Below, piece by piece: positions 16,430 through 23,992 of a DNA stretch of 33,384 nt (within the stretch, counting starts at the first letter, position 1; each line of letters opens with the position of its first letter). The DNA is from an uncultured Muribaculaceae bacterium (GTDB lineage Bacteria; Bacteroidota; Bacteroidia; Bacteroidales; Muribaculaceae): the NCBI GenBank assembly GCA_947626355.1, contig CANQRV010000030.1, positions 1-33,384 of the forward strand, in the 5' to 3' direction. Position numbers and translations under genes: made by a program. The notes beneath the pieces were generated by a model. It ran no database searches. It was given only the letters and a program-made list of their open reading frames with translations, and was not told the origin of the DNA.

Positions 16430-17785
16430 TCACTCCTGCGTCACATTATTGTTTACGTTTTTATGGCGTAGAATGTTGATGTCGCCGCCTTTTTTATATT
16501 TCCTTCCGTCTGCGCCTACGGCCTGGATCACGTAGTAGTAGACTCCTGACTCCACATATTTGCCGCCTCGCTTGCCGTCCCAGCCGCCGGAGGGATTGTC
16601 GAAATGATATATCTCATGACCGTAGCGGTCGAAAATCCAGCATTTGAATTCGGTGAGCGAGCGGTAGCCAACGCGCCACACGTCGTTGACGCCGTCGCCA
16701 TCGGGAGAGAAGGCGTTGGGAATCCGGAGCTCCGATGCGCCGATGTTGATGGTATAGGTGTCGCCGTATGCTTCACATGATCCGTCGGCGTTGCTGCCTA
16801 TGAAGCGGACGTAGACGGTGCCCTCCTCGGTAAAGGTGTAGGTGAGGTCCTGCTCCGTGATGCGGTGGGTGAGATATTCAAATTCCGGATCACCGGCAAA
16901 CTGCCATTCATAATGGATTACGGCATCGGAGACGAAAGAGCGGAATTCTATCTCGGCCGGTGCAGAACCGCCGAGGGCATCGAGATTGCCGGTTGAGATC
17001 TGATTGCTGCCGAGTTCGTCTTCCGGGGCCATTGTCTGTGTGGCGGTGGTGTGACAGTCTACGGCCGTTGGCGAGAAGGGTGCGCTTTCCACCTCTTTGG
17101 CTCGACCCCATGCCTTGAGATATCTGTCGCCGGAGACAGTGAAGGAGGTGGGGCACGTCACCGGTGGAACTATTACATATTGGTGAGACAATCCATCTTC
17201 ATTTTTCACTACCAGTTGCTGTATATACTGGCTTGACTCGAAATCCCATTCAAGGTTGTAATATGAAACCTCGATGTCGCGAGGCAAAGTCAACTGTCGG
17301 CCATTGATGGAATAGTAATGTATCGGCTCTGCTGAAGCTTCAATATCAAGCGTGGTTTCGTTGCAATCCTGCGTGACGGAAGGCGCTACAGAAGCGATGT
17401 CGAAAACATGCTTTGAGTAATCTACGAGCCAGAAGCAGAATCGGGAGTCTCCATACTCTATTATGTATCCCATATCACCTTCGATATTCATGAGCGTCGA
17501 GGTGCCGTTTTCGTTAATCGCACCGGTGATTTCCTCTGCATATCCACCGCCGAGATTACTGTAGCGATACCACCTTGCAGAAGTTGCATTCGCATCGGAG
17601 AAAACAGCTGATAATCCATCGGTGGAAAAAGCTACATAAATACGGTCGAGCCCCGTAGATTTCTCAGGCTCGATAGTTACAATTTCTTCCTTGTTTCCCG
17701 TGAATGAAATATCGGCTCCGGATGCCGAAAATACAGTGAAAGGGAATATAGAGAAAACTATGATATTTCTGATGTTGGAAATCAT
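16430..17785 (-). CDS. Secreted protein with PKD-like region and T9SS type B sorting domain
   Basis: The N terminus (about 1-23) is a signal peptide ending in SASGA. The last 97 residues, from IPNAFSPDGDGVND at 355, form the gliding-motility-associated (CHU_C, type B) C-terminal domain. Its hallmarks W-x-IFDRYG, GGWDGK and SGVYYYV are all visible. This domain directs export by the type IX secretion system and cell-surface anchoring. A PKD/Ig-like section with VIHYEWQFAGDPEF and GTVYVRFIGSNADGSC lies near 265-345. The first 250 residues are beta-rich and not recognised. At 451 aa it is small for a type B cargo. It lies just upstream of uvrA; no functional link is evident. Confidence 0.85.
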   Translation of the reverse strand: MISNIRNIIVFSIFPFTVFSASGADISFTGNKEEIVTIEPEKSTGLDRIYVAFSTDGLSAVFSDANATSARWYRYSNLGGGYAEEITGAINENGTSTLMNIEGDMGYIIEYGDSRFCFWLVDYSKHVFDIASVAPSVTQDCNETTLDIEASAEPIHYYSINGRQLTLPRDIEVSYYNLEWDFESSQYIQQLVVKNEDGLSHQYVIVPPVTCPTSFTVSGDRYLKAWGRAKEVESAPFSPTAVDCHTTATQTMAPEDELGSNQISTGNLDALGGSAPAEIEFRSFVSDAVIHYEWQFAGDPEFEYLTHRITEQDLTYTFTEEGTVYVRFIGSNADGSCEAYGDTYTINIGASELRIPNAFSPDGDGVNDVWRVGYRSLTEFKCWIFDRYGHEIYHFDNPSGGWDGKRGGKYVESGVYYYVIQAVGADGRKYKKGGDINILRHKNVNNNVTQE

Positions 17786-17813
17786 TATCTTGATATTGGG
17801 ATATGATGGATGT

Positions 17814-17830
17814 CGGCATGACGGATGCCG
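17814..17830 (-). promoter_or_regulatory. Hairpin in the leader of the T9SS cargo gene
   Basis: CGGCAT (17814-17819) and ATGCCG (17825-17830) are exact inverted repeats around a 5-nt loop, 29 bp upstream of the start codon. It could influence translation or stability; no T-run follows. Confidence 0.4.
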
Positions 17831-17959
17831 CTATTAATAATAAACGTATTCAATGGGGGGATATTGTAGGGCGCTGAAGACGCTTTCCGCAAGATAGAGG
17901 TCGTTCCATCATGCGGTAATTGTCTTTGTACGGCGAAGGTGTCGTCAATGCCAATTATG

Positions 17960-17967
17960 CAAATATA
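17960..17967 (-). promoter_or_regulatory. -7-like element upstream of the T9SS cargo gene
   Basis: The minus strand reads TATATTTG (TAnnTTTG), located between the end of the XRE gene and the cargo gene. No TTG at the correct upstream distance is seen, so support is partial. Confidence 0.35.
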
Positions 17968-17978
17968 AAGCAGAAAGA

Positions 17979-18482
17979 TTATTTTGGAAGAAAGGTCTCG
18001 TAGCTTGCATCATCGTAGTAGACGGTGATCTGGATCACTTTTCGCGGATTAGCCTTCATGTTTTCTATTTGCTTCATCAGCATCTGGTTTTTCAGATCGA
18101 GCTGTAAGGATTGAATATCAGGGGTTGAAGGGGCTTTTTCAGGAGAATTAAGGGCCATTTCCTTGGAAAATTCCGGAGAAGCCTGGGGATTGTTCGGTAA
18201 ATTTTGATTGTCGGAATCTAACGGGGCCTCTTCTGAGTGGTGATCAGGAGTGTTGTCGGTAAGCATGGAGCCCTCACCGAAAATCAGCCACATCACGGAA
18301 AGGCTGGGAAAGGCGGTGTGGATCTGAGAGAGGAGCACATCGCTGATTTTCTTATTCCGGCCGGTGATGAGCTGAGAAAGTGTAGGCCGGGGTATACCGC
18401 AGAGATCGGCAAACCGGGTGCTTGAGATGCCCTGGTCTTCCATGAAACGTTTGAGTCGGGTAGCCACAGTGTCTTCCGCCAT
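17979..18482 (-). CDS. XRE-type helix-turn-helix transcriptional regulator
   Basis: DNA-binding regulator of 167 aa. The N-terminal HTH_3-type domain (about 7-62) contains FADLCGIPRPTLSQLITGRN as the turn and recognition helix. A Gly-Glu-Gly segment (IFGEGSML) follows. Next comes a Pro/Ser-rich, poorly conserved linker (about 78-125), and then a helical C-terminal section, QLDLKNQMLMKQIENMKA, likely for oligomerisation, with a final strand segment VIQITVYYDD. Proteins of this layout are common in Bacteroidales. Its promoter overlaps a phased array of heptamers (18595-18673), which makes autoregulation likely but unproven. Confidence 0.88.
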   Translation of the reverse strand: MAEDTVATRLKRFMEDQGISSTRFADLCGIPRPTLSQLITGRNKKISDVLLSQIHTAFPSLSVMWLIFGEGSMLTDNTPDHHSEEAPLDSDNQNLPNNPQASPEFSKEMALNSPEKAPSTPDIQSLQLDLKNQMLMKQIENMKANPRKVIQITVYYDDASYETFLPK

Positions 18483-18575
18483 ATCTTCAAAAAATTGGGT
18501 TGCTTCTGCAAATTAGAATAAGAAAGCAAGGAATGCTTTGGGAGAGAATGTAAATTTCGAGAAATAAATACAATG

Positions 18576-18606
18576 CAAAAGTAATGATAATTTTGCAAAC
18601 TGCAAA
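18576..18606 (-). promoter_or_regulatory. Promoter of the XRE regulator
   Basis: The minus strand reads TTTG (plus-strand CAAA at 18603-18606), then a 19-nt spacer from TTG, then TACTTTTG (plus-strand CAAAAGTA at 18576-18583). This is a good TTG-N19-TAnnTTTG match. The start would be near 18569, giving a leader of about 87 nt. The -33 element lies inside the first heptamer pair (18595-18608). Confidence 0.65.
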
Positions 18607-18673
18607 TTTTAAGAAGGTAAATTGTAAATTATATAAATGCAAATTGTAAATATGGATTGGTAAACTGTAAATA
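18595..18673. repeat. Phased array of four heptamer pairs (GYAAAYT)2 over the XRE promoter
   Basis: Four copies of the 13-mer GYAAAYTGYAAAT start at 18595, 18617, 18639 and 18660 (intervals 22, 22 and 21 bp). Each copy is two adjacent heptamers of the form GYAAAYT. Single heptamers occur at 18508-18514 and 18550-18556 in the leader, and a near copy at 18696-18702. The spacing equals about two DNA turns, so all copies face one side of the helix. The first copy covers the -33 element. This is the arrangement expected for cooperative operator binding. Confidence 0.85.
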
Positions 18674-18702
18674 GGGTGGCGAACTATTCCTGATTGCAAA
18701 TG

Positions 18703-19297
18703 AGAAACCACATATTAAAGTAAATATTCAGCATATCCATGCATATTGCATTTCTACATAAGTATAACATCCGATAACTTCACTATACACCGAAATGATA
18801 GTAAGTATCACGGTATTATTTAAACCTATATTACAGAAATATTATGTAATATATTGATATATGATAATATAATATTAATGTTAAAGAATATTAAAGCATA
18901 AATTTTGATAAAGCAAACAGTTTGAGATTGTGACTTTGCATACAGAAATTCGCTTCAATCCTTATTCACAATTGAATGGAGACTATACTCCAGATTTGCA
19001 AAGAGAAAGCGTTTGCAAATGCGAATTGTGTGATAATTTTCAGATGTAATTCGGAAACGTAAACACCACTCCCCTCCCCCTCCGCTTTGTGTGATTGCAA
19101 TAATGGTTAAGAAGTATCAGATCGCGAAATTTGATTTTTCACGATCTGATGGAGGTGATGAAAATATTATTGAAATCTCAGGGCCGTTATTTCGGGCGTA
19201 GTTTTGGATAACATGGTGAAATAACTGCCATTATGGTCACACCGGATATAATCGGACTGAAAGGCAGATAACGCGGTTCCGGGCTTAAGTGCCACGG
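18703..19297. other. AT-rich region without a recognisable gene
   Basis: No credible coding sequence on either strand. From 18720 to 18960 it is strongly AT-rich, with an inverted repeat AATATTAT/ATAATATT (18839-18846 and 18869-18876) and a small palindrome, CAAAC-A-GTTTG (18914-18924). A further heptamer-like pair GCAAATGCGAATT lies at 19015-19027. A pyrimidine tract (19065-19084) and a long stem-loop (19116-19150) follow. It lies between the 5' end of the XRE gene and the 3' end of the acetyltransferase gene. A regulatory region or small RNA is possible. Confidence 0.6.
19116..19150 (-). ncRNA. Long stem-loop, possible structured RNA or terminator-like element
   Basis: Arms at 19116-19129 and 19137-19150 are inverted repeats with one C:A mismatch on the plus strand. 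Read on the minus strand this position is a G:U pair, so the RNA stem is 14 bp with a 7-nt loop. No T-run follows on the minus strand. It could be the 3' processing end of the acetyltransferase mRNA, about 150 nt past its stop, or part of a small RNA. Confidence 0.3.
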
Positions 19298-20575
19298 TCA
19301 GTCGAGTAGGAGCGACATGTTGATCGGGATGCGCGGAATGCCGAATGCTTCCATCACGAGACTGCTGCTGTCTTTGCGTCGGCAGATCACGCGCTCCAGA
19401 TCCTGAATAGTGAACCGTGTGGCATGTGTGAGTCGCTCCACCGAAACAGAGGCTGCATCTGTAATATCATGGCATATCGCTTCCCCATCACGCACATTGC
19501 AATAGAGCCAGGAGTCGGGATTCTCGTCTTTCACGAGAATCGAAAATTTAGCGTCGCGTCTATATTCGGCCAGGAATTTCAGAATCTCGCGAACGTCGAG
19601 AAATCGGATCATTCCGTATGCTCTGGAGTGTAGCGACACATCGTAGACGTTTTCAGCCTGACTGTAGATGTCTACCGGCATCCCTTTTTTTGTGCCGCTG
19701 TAATTGACCATCCACAGCTCCTTCCGGTTTATATTTTCCGGATAGCTGTAAAGTATGAGAGATTGCTCCTTGAAGTCGCGTTTCACGGCGTTGAGCAAAA
19801 GATAGAAACTGCATCGGTCGGAGTTATATATTTTTTTCACGATAATAGACTCTGGACCGTCGTGTTCGATAAACGCCGCACCCGTCACTAAGTCATCTCT
19901 GTTGGTTGCATAATATATGCGTCCTCCGCTTATCTCGTTCTCAAGTATCGCCGCGCTCAGATCCTTGTCGGAATGTTGCAGACATACGTAGTCGGTTTGT
20001 TGCTCCTGCTCACGTATGAAAGCTATTATTTTTGCCTCGTATTCCTTGTCTATTCCAGAGGATGAATCGTGTATTCTGAGCGCTTCGCAATAGCGTTTTT
20101 TGATAGCTGCCACGCGCCCGTCTTCCCTGTCGAGAAGCATTGCATTATCCAGCGTGAAATCATGCACAGACGTGTATCTGTCCTTGACGCGATACATGGC
20201 ATTCTGGTAGCCCCTGTCCTCATAATAACGTGTCAAACCTTCATTGGCCGGGATAAGGAAAGTGAACGCGAAATCCTTTCTCGCGCGGCTGTTGATGTCC
20301 CTGATAAGTGAGTCCATTATGCCCTGACGCCGATGGGCGGCATCAGTAGCCAGACCGCATAGATAGAGGCCGTGGAGGCGCGATTTACCGGCGCCAAACC
20401 AATAAGGAACGCCCATCAGCGCTGACACTACCTTGCCGTCATCCTCATGCCATGCCACGTATTCAGGCTTGAAATAGGAGTCGAAGACGAGGTTGACATA
20501 TCGGTCGGAGTCATGGAATGTATCCTTCCAGAGCTGCATCATCTGGGTTCTTACAGAGTCGATTGATAAGGCCAT
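19298..20575 (-). CDS. GNAT-family acetyltransferase with Eis-like layout
   Basis: The N-terminal GNAT domain has the acetyl-CoA loop LATDAAHRRQGIMDSL (75-90) and FLIPANEGLTRYYEDRGY, the usual end of the fold. A second, GNAT-like middle region follows. The last part (about 320-425, FSILVKDENPDSWLYCNV) resembles an SCP2-like C-terminal domain of Eis-type acetyltransferases. The length of 425 aa fits that class. The acceptor is unknown. It lies 158 bp downstream of the... opposite-end neighbour's 5'-to-3' order: the CoA-transferase gene ends at 20734 and this gene follows on the same strand, with a strong hairpin in between. Confidence 0.82.
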   Translation of the reverse strand: MALSIDSVRTQMMQLWKDTFHDSDRYVNLVFDSYFKPEYVAWHEDDGKVVSALMGVPYWFGAGKSRLHGLYLCGLATDAAHRRQGIMDSLIRDINSRARKDFAFTFLIPANEGLTRYYEDRGYQNAMYRVKDRYTSVHDFTLDNAMLLDREDGRVAAIKKRYCEALRIHDSSSGIDKEYEAKIIAFIREQEQQTDYVCLQHSDKDLSAAILENEISGGRIYYATNRDDLVTGAAFIEHDGPESIIVKKIYNSDRCSFYLLLNAVKRDFKEQSLILYSYPENINRKELWMVNYSGTKKGMPVDIYSQAENVYDVSLHSRAYGMIRFLDVREILKFLAEYRRDAKFSILVKDENPDSWLYCNVRDGEAICHDITDAASVSVERLTHATRFTIQDLERVICRRKDSSSLVMEAFGIPRIPINMSLLLD

Positions 20576-20680
20576 TTCTTATGAGTTAAGAGTGAAGTGT
20601 GAAGAGTGGGGAAATAAAGGATTTCTACCTCCTATAGCTATAACAACGGTATGAGTGAAAACGTTGTGTTGAAAGCCACA

Positions 20681-20709
20681 GAGGGGATATCCAAGGCGGA
20701 TATCCCCTC
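20681..20709 (-). terminator. Perfect 12-bp hairpin after the aromatic amino acid operon
   Basis: GAGGGGATATCC (20681-20692) and GGATATCCCCTC (20698-20709) are exact inverted repeats around a 5-nt loop, 25 nt after the stop of the CoA-transferase gene. There is no T-run directly after it on the minus strand, so termination may be partial or factor-assisted, or the hairpin may protect the 3' end. Confidence 0.55.
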
Positions 20710-20733
20710 GTGTAGAGATGTATTTTTTCCGGA

Positions 20734-22035
20734 TTATCTGAGGCGGAGGAAGCTGTAGCCGAAGCGCTCCGCAGCAGCTTTCTCGAGCTCCTCGCGGAAT
20801 TCCGGAGCAGCCACGGAGATCATCAGCTTGGCGCGCTCGGCGAGATTCTTGCCGCGCAGGTTGACTGCACCGTATTCCGTCACTACATAGTTGGTCTGGA
20901 ATCGTGTGGTGACCACACCGGCGCCCGGTGTCAGCACCGGCTTGATCTTGTTGAGACCCTTGTTGGTGGTGGCGAGCATTGCAAGGAACGACAGGCCCCC
21001 CTCGCTCTGCGAGGAGCCATATACGAAGTCATGCTGCCCACCCACGCCGGAGAAGATCTGTGTGCCGATGGAATCGGCGCAGACCTGCCCTGTGAGGTCT
21101 ATCTCGAGGCATGAATTAATCGACATTACCTTCGGATTCTGGGCGATGGTGAAAGGATTGTTGGTCCAAGCCACGTCCTTGAAGATGATGTCTTTGTTGT
21201 AGTTCATGAAGTCATAGAGACGGCGTGAGCCAAGGGCAAGCGAGGCCACAGACACTCCCGGCATCACCTTCTTGCAGGAGTTGTCGATGATGCCCTCCTC
21301 AAGCAGCGGCAGCACGCCGTCGGTCATGGCTTCGGTGTGGAGGCCGAGATGCTTGTGGTCGTGAAGTGCGCGGATCACGGCATTGGGTATGCCGCCGACA
21401 CCGATCTGAAGCGTGGCGCCATCGGGAATGAGCTCAGCGATATAGTTGCCGATCTTTATCTCCTTTTCTGTCGGCACAGCTGTCGGCACTTCCACGAGAG
21501 GCTCGTCGACCTCTACTGCGGCAGCGAGCTTGCTGACATGAATCACCGGATCGCCGTAGGAGAACGGCATGTGGGGATTGATCTGGGCGATTACCCTGTC
21601 GGCGCATTCCACGGCGGCCGTGGCGAGATCGGCTGAGACACCGAAGCTGACATATCCCTCCTCATTGGGGAGCGAGCAGTTGATGAGAGCCACATCCACG
21701 CGGCAGGTGCCGTCGCGGAAAAGGGCCGGAACCTCGCCGAGAAACCTCGGCGTCATGGAGCCATAGCCGTCGTTGATCCATTTCCTTACGGAATTGTTCA
21801 CGAAGAATGAGTCGACAAGAAACGAATCCTTGTATTCGGGCTTGCAGTATGGCGCCGGGCCTTTGGCAACAGCGAAACCACTGTAGAGAGTGACGTCGCG
21901 GAGCTCATGGCCGCGGTCGGCCAATGCCTGGACTAGCACCTCCGGGATGGAGGTGCTACCCTGGATATAGACGTGGTCGCCGCTCTCTATGAGCTTGACG
22001 GCTTCGGCGGCGGTCATTTTATTTATGGTCATCAT
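20734..22035 (-). CDS. Acetyl-CoA hydrolase/CoA-transferase family protein
   Basis: Family I-type CoA transferase or hydrolase of 433 aa. Family motifs: IGVGGIPNAV (211-220), the segment LHTEAMTDG with E235 as the probable catalytic glutamate, and IFSGVGGQHDFVYGSSQSEGG-type sequence in the C-terminal half, followed by TNYVVTEYGAVNLRGK near the end. Relatives move CoA between acetate and acyl-CoAs (butyryl, succinyl, 4-hydroxybutyryl). As last gene of an operon with indolepyruvate oxidoreductase it may release aryl-acetates from aryl-acetyl-CoA. The annotated ATG overlaps the aminotransferase by 17 bp. Methionine 7 (start at 22017) begins one base after that stop and may be the true start. Confidence 0.88.
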   Translation of the reverse strand: MMTINKMTAAEAVKLIESGDHVYIQGSTSIPEVLVQALADRGHELRDVTLYSGFAVAKGPAPYCKPEYKDSFLVDSFFVNNSVRKWINDGYGSMTPRFLGEVPALFRDGTCRVDVALINCSLPNEEGYVSFGVSADLATAAVECADRVIAQINPHMPFSYGDPVIHVSKLAAAVEVDEPLVEVPTAVPTEKEIKIGNYIAELIPDGATLQIGVGGIPNAVIRALHDHKHLGLHTEAMTDGVLPLLEEGIIDNSCKKVMPGVSVASLALGSRRLYDFMNYNKDIIFKDVAWTNNPFTIAQNPKVMSINSCLEIDLTGQVCADSIGTQIFSGVGGQHDFVYGSSQSEGGLSFLAMLATTNKGLNKIKPVLTPGAGVVTTRFQTNYVVTEYGAVNLRGKNLAERAKLMISVAAPEFREELEKAAAERFGYSFLRLR

Positions 22036-23326
22036 TGAATTGCTTAAGGCGTTGTTCGAGCATCTTGAAGGTGGGCTCGTCGGAAATCATGGAGACGCAG
22101 ACCCTGACGCCGTTCTGTATGGAGCCGGTGGAGGGAAGCGAGATCGAGGAGACGCCATAGCGCATCAGCTCTTTCTGGAGCGTCGTGCTGTCCATGTCGC
22201 GATAGCCGGCAGTGAAGAAGAAGCCATCGGAGATAGGACGGTCGCCGTCGATGTCGTAGACGATATGGAAGCCATTGTCGGTAAACGACTTCTTCACGAT
22301 CTTGGCCCTGCGGCCGTATTCGCTACACGAGCTGACGAAATCCAGCTTCTGCTCCACAGCTGCCTCGAGCATGGCTGCCATGGCATACTGGGCCGAATGG
22401 GCTGTGCCTGAAGAGGCTGTGTAGAGGATGCCGAAGACGTAGGCGTCGCCAAACGAGGGCATCTCGTAGAACTTCTCGAAGAACTCGTACTTGCGGTTGT
22501 AGACAGCATCGGAGATGCACACCATGGCGATACGCTGCCCTGCATAGCTGAAGATCTTCGACGCGGAGCAGAGCAGGATATAGTTGTCGGTGTATTTAGC
22601 TACAGTCGGGATGTAAGGCTCGCAATAGGGTTGGCCGAAATACTGACGGAAGTCCATGCCCATGTAGGCGAGGTCTTCCACCACGATGGCATCGTGCTTG
22701 GTGGCCATGCGGCCAATGATCTCGAGCTCCTCCTCCGTGAGGTTTGTCCAGGCCGGATTGTTGGGGTTGCTGTATATGATGCCGGTGATCCTGCCGGAGC
22801 TGAGAATGCTCTCGAGCTTCTCTTCGAGCTTCTTGCCGCGGTAGTCGTAGATGTCAAACTGCTCCATGTTGAAGCCGAGGATCTTGGCCTGGTTGCGCTG
22901 GGCCGGGAATCCCGGGTTGATGAAGAGCATCGTATCTTTCTCGGGAAGCCTCTGCTTGAGGAGCAGCATCACCGTGAAGCTGCCCTGCATGGAGCCTACC
23001 GTGGGGATCACGCCCTTGGGGTCGATCTTGACATCGAGGAATGCCTTGAGGAATTCGGAGCCGGCTTTCTTGAGGGCCGGGAGGCCGTTGATGGCAGGAT
23101 ACTTATTGGCGATTCCGTTGCTGAGGGCCTCTATCTCGGCCTGAGTGCCGATGGCTTCGGCGGGAAGGCCGGGATTGCCGATCTCAAGATGCACGAAAGG
23201 CTCCTGGGCTTCCTCCTCGAGGGCGGCGGCCAGAGAGCATATCTGTCGGATGGTGGCGGTAGAGACGTCGACTATGCCGAGACGGTCGATGATCCTCTGG
23301 AGGGTGTCGTTGTCGATCGGAAACAT
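22019..23326 (-). CDS. PLP-dependent class I/II aminotransferase
   Basis: Fold-type I aminotransferase of 435 aa. The cofactor residues are visible: NPNNP (187-191), D218 with Y221 in VVEDLAYMG, K257 in SASKIFSYAG forming the Schiff base, and R265. The substrate-binding start EIGNPGLPAE (48-57) is also present. It starts 6 bp after iorB and overlaps or abuts the CoA-transferase gene, so the four genes are one operon. This context suggests transamination of aromatic (or branched) amino acids to the 2-oxo acids used by IorAB. Amino acid preference cannot be read from the sequence. Confidence 0.9.
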   Translation of the reverse strand: MFPIDNDTLQRIIDRLGIVDVSTATIRQICSLAAALEEEAQEPFVHLEIGNPGLPAEAIGTQAEIEALSNGIANKYPAINGLPALKKAGSEFLKAFLDVKIDPKGVIPTVGSMQGSFTVMLLLKQRLPEKDTMLFINPGFPAQRNQAKILGFNMEQFDIYDYRGKKLEEKLESILSSGRITGIIYSNPNNPAWTNLTEEELEIIGRMATKHDAIVVEDLAYMGMDFRQYFGQPYCEPYIPTVAKYTDNYILLCSASKIFSYAGQRIAMVCISDAVYNRKYEFFEKFYEMPSFGDAYVFGILYTASSGTAHSAQYAMAAMLEAAVEQKLDFVSSCSEYGRRAKIVKKSFTDNGFHIVYDIDGDRPISDGFFFTAGYRDMDSTTLQKELMRYGVSSISLPSTGSIQNGVRVCVSMISDEPTFKMLEQRLKQFNDDHK

Positions 23327-23332
23327 GGGGCC

Positions 23333-23920
23333 TTACTTTTTAATGAGTTGACGGGTGTATTCGAGACCCGCGCGGAACGCCTTGAGATTGCTCTCCACGA
23401 TAGCCTCGCCTTTCTTGCCGAACACCGAGCGGATGCCTTCCTCGATCACCTCCGTCTCCATATCGATGAAGGGAGCTGCGGCGCCGAGGAGCACCATGTT
23501 GGAGGCTCTGGGAGAAGCCTCTTTCTTGGCAAGCTCGTCCATGTCGAACGCCACGACATTGCCGCTGTCTTCAAGCTCCGACTCCACATCCTCCATGGCG
23601 GGATAATTGTCGATGTTGACGAAGGGAGCGGTGTTGGTCACGATCCAGCCTTCGGGCTTGAGATAGGGACGGTAGCGGAGTGCCTCCATGGGCTCGAGGC
23701 TGACAATGAGGTCGGCGCCTCCGAATGGGATGAGGTCGGAAGCGATGGGTGAGCTGCTGAGACGCAGGTTTGACTGCACGTCGCCGCCGCGCTGGCTCAT
23801 GCCGTGGACTTCGGCCTGCTTGAGATAGAGGCCTTCTTTAAGGGCTGCTGCCCCGAGAATGGTGGCGATGGAAAGGATGCCCTGGCCGCCAACGCCAGCA
23901 AGCACTATATCGGTTTTCAT
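23333..23920 (-). CDS. iorB: Indolepyruvate:ferredoxin oxidoreductase, beta subunit
   Basis: Gamma-type (pyruvate ferredoxin oxidoreductase gamma-like) subunit of 195 aa that completes IorAB, which oxidatively decarboxylates aryl-pyruvates to aryl-acetyl-CoA with reduction of ferredoxin. The N-terminal motif LAGVGGQGILS (7-17) and the stretch EVHGMSQRGGDVQS (38-51) are characteristic. It follows iorA after 72 bp containing a hairpin and precedes the aminotransferase by 6 bp. Confidence 0.94.
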   Translation of the reverse strand: MKTDIVLAGVGGQGILSIATILGAAALKEGLYLKQAEVHGMSQRGGDVQSNLRLSSSPIASDLIPFGGADLIVSLEPMEALRYRPYLKPEGWIVTNTAPFVNIDNYPAMEDVESELEDSGNVVAFDMDELAKKEASPRASNMVLLGAAAPFIDMETEVIEEGIRSVFGKKGEAIVESNLKAFRAGLEYTRQLIKK

Positions 23921-23950
23921 GATTTATCGATTTGATTATGAATACTTTTG

Positions 23951-23982
23951 AAAAAGCAGGGAGGAGCCGGAAGTGCTCCTCC
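23951..23982 (-). terminator. Terminator-like hairpin between iorA and iorB
   Basis: GGAGGAGC (23960-23967) and GCTCCTCC (23975-23982) form a perfect 8-bp stem with a 7-nt loop. On the minus strand the stem is followed by CTGC and a T5 run (complement of 23951-23955), 11 nt after the iorA stop. It could lower iorB expression relative to iorA or mark an mRNA processing site. Confidence 0.5.
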
Positions 23983-23992
23983 TGTATGAGAT

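Noticed and set aside
18595..18673. CRISPR-like array
   Set aside because: The repeat unit is only 13 bp with 8-9 bp between copies and no cas genes nearby. It fits operators, not CRISPR.
18487..18711. 74-codon minus-strand open frame upstream of the XRE gene
   Set aside because: It is hydrophobic low-complexity translation of AT-rich promoter DNA and overlaps the heptamer array.
18839..18876. Replication origin or mobile-element end in the AT-rich stretch
   Set aside because: Only a short AT inverted repeat is seen. There are no DnaA-box cluster, transposase, terminal repeats or target duplications.
22631..23752. 373-codon open frame on the plus strand opposite the aminotransferase and iorB
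   Set aside because: It covers two genes with clear catalytic motifs on the other strand. The translation is repetitive in Gly, Val, Asp and His, as in other antisense frames here.
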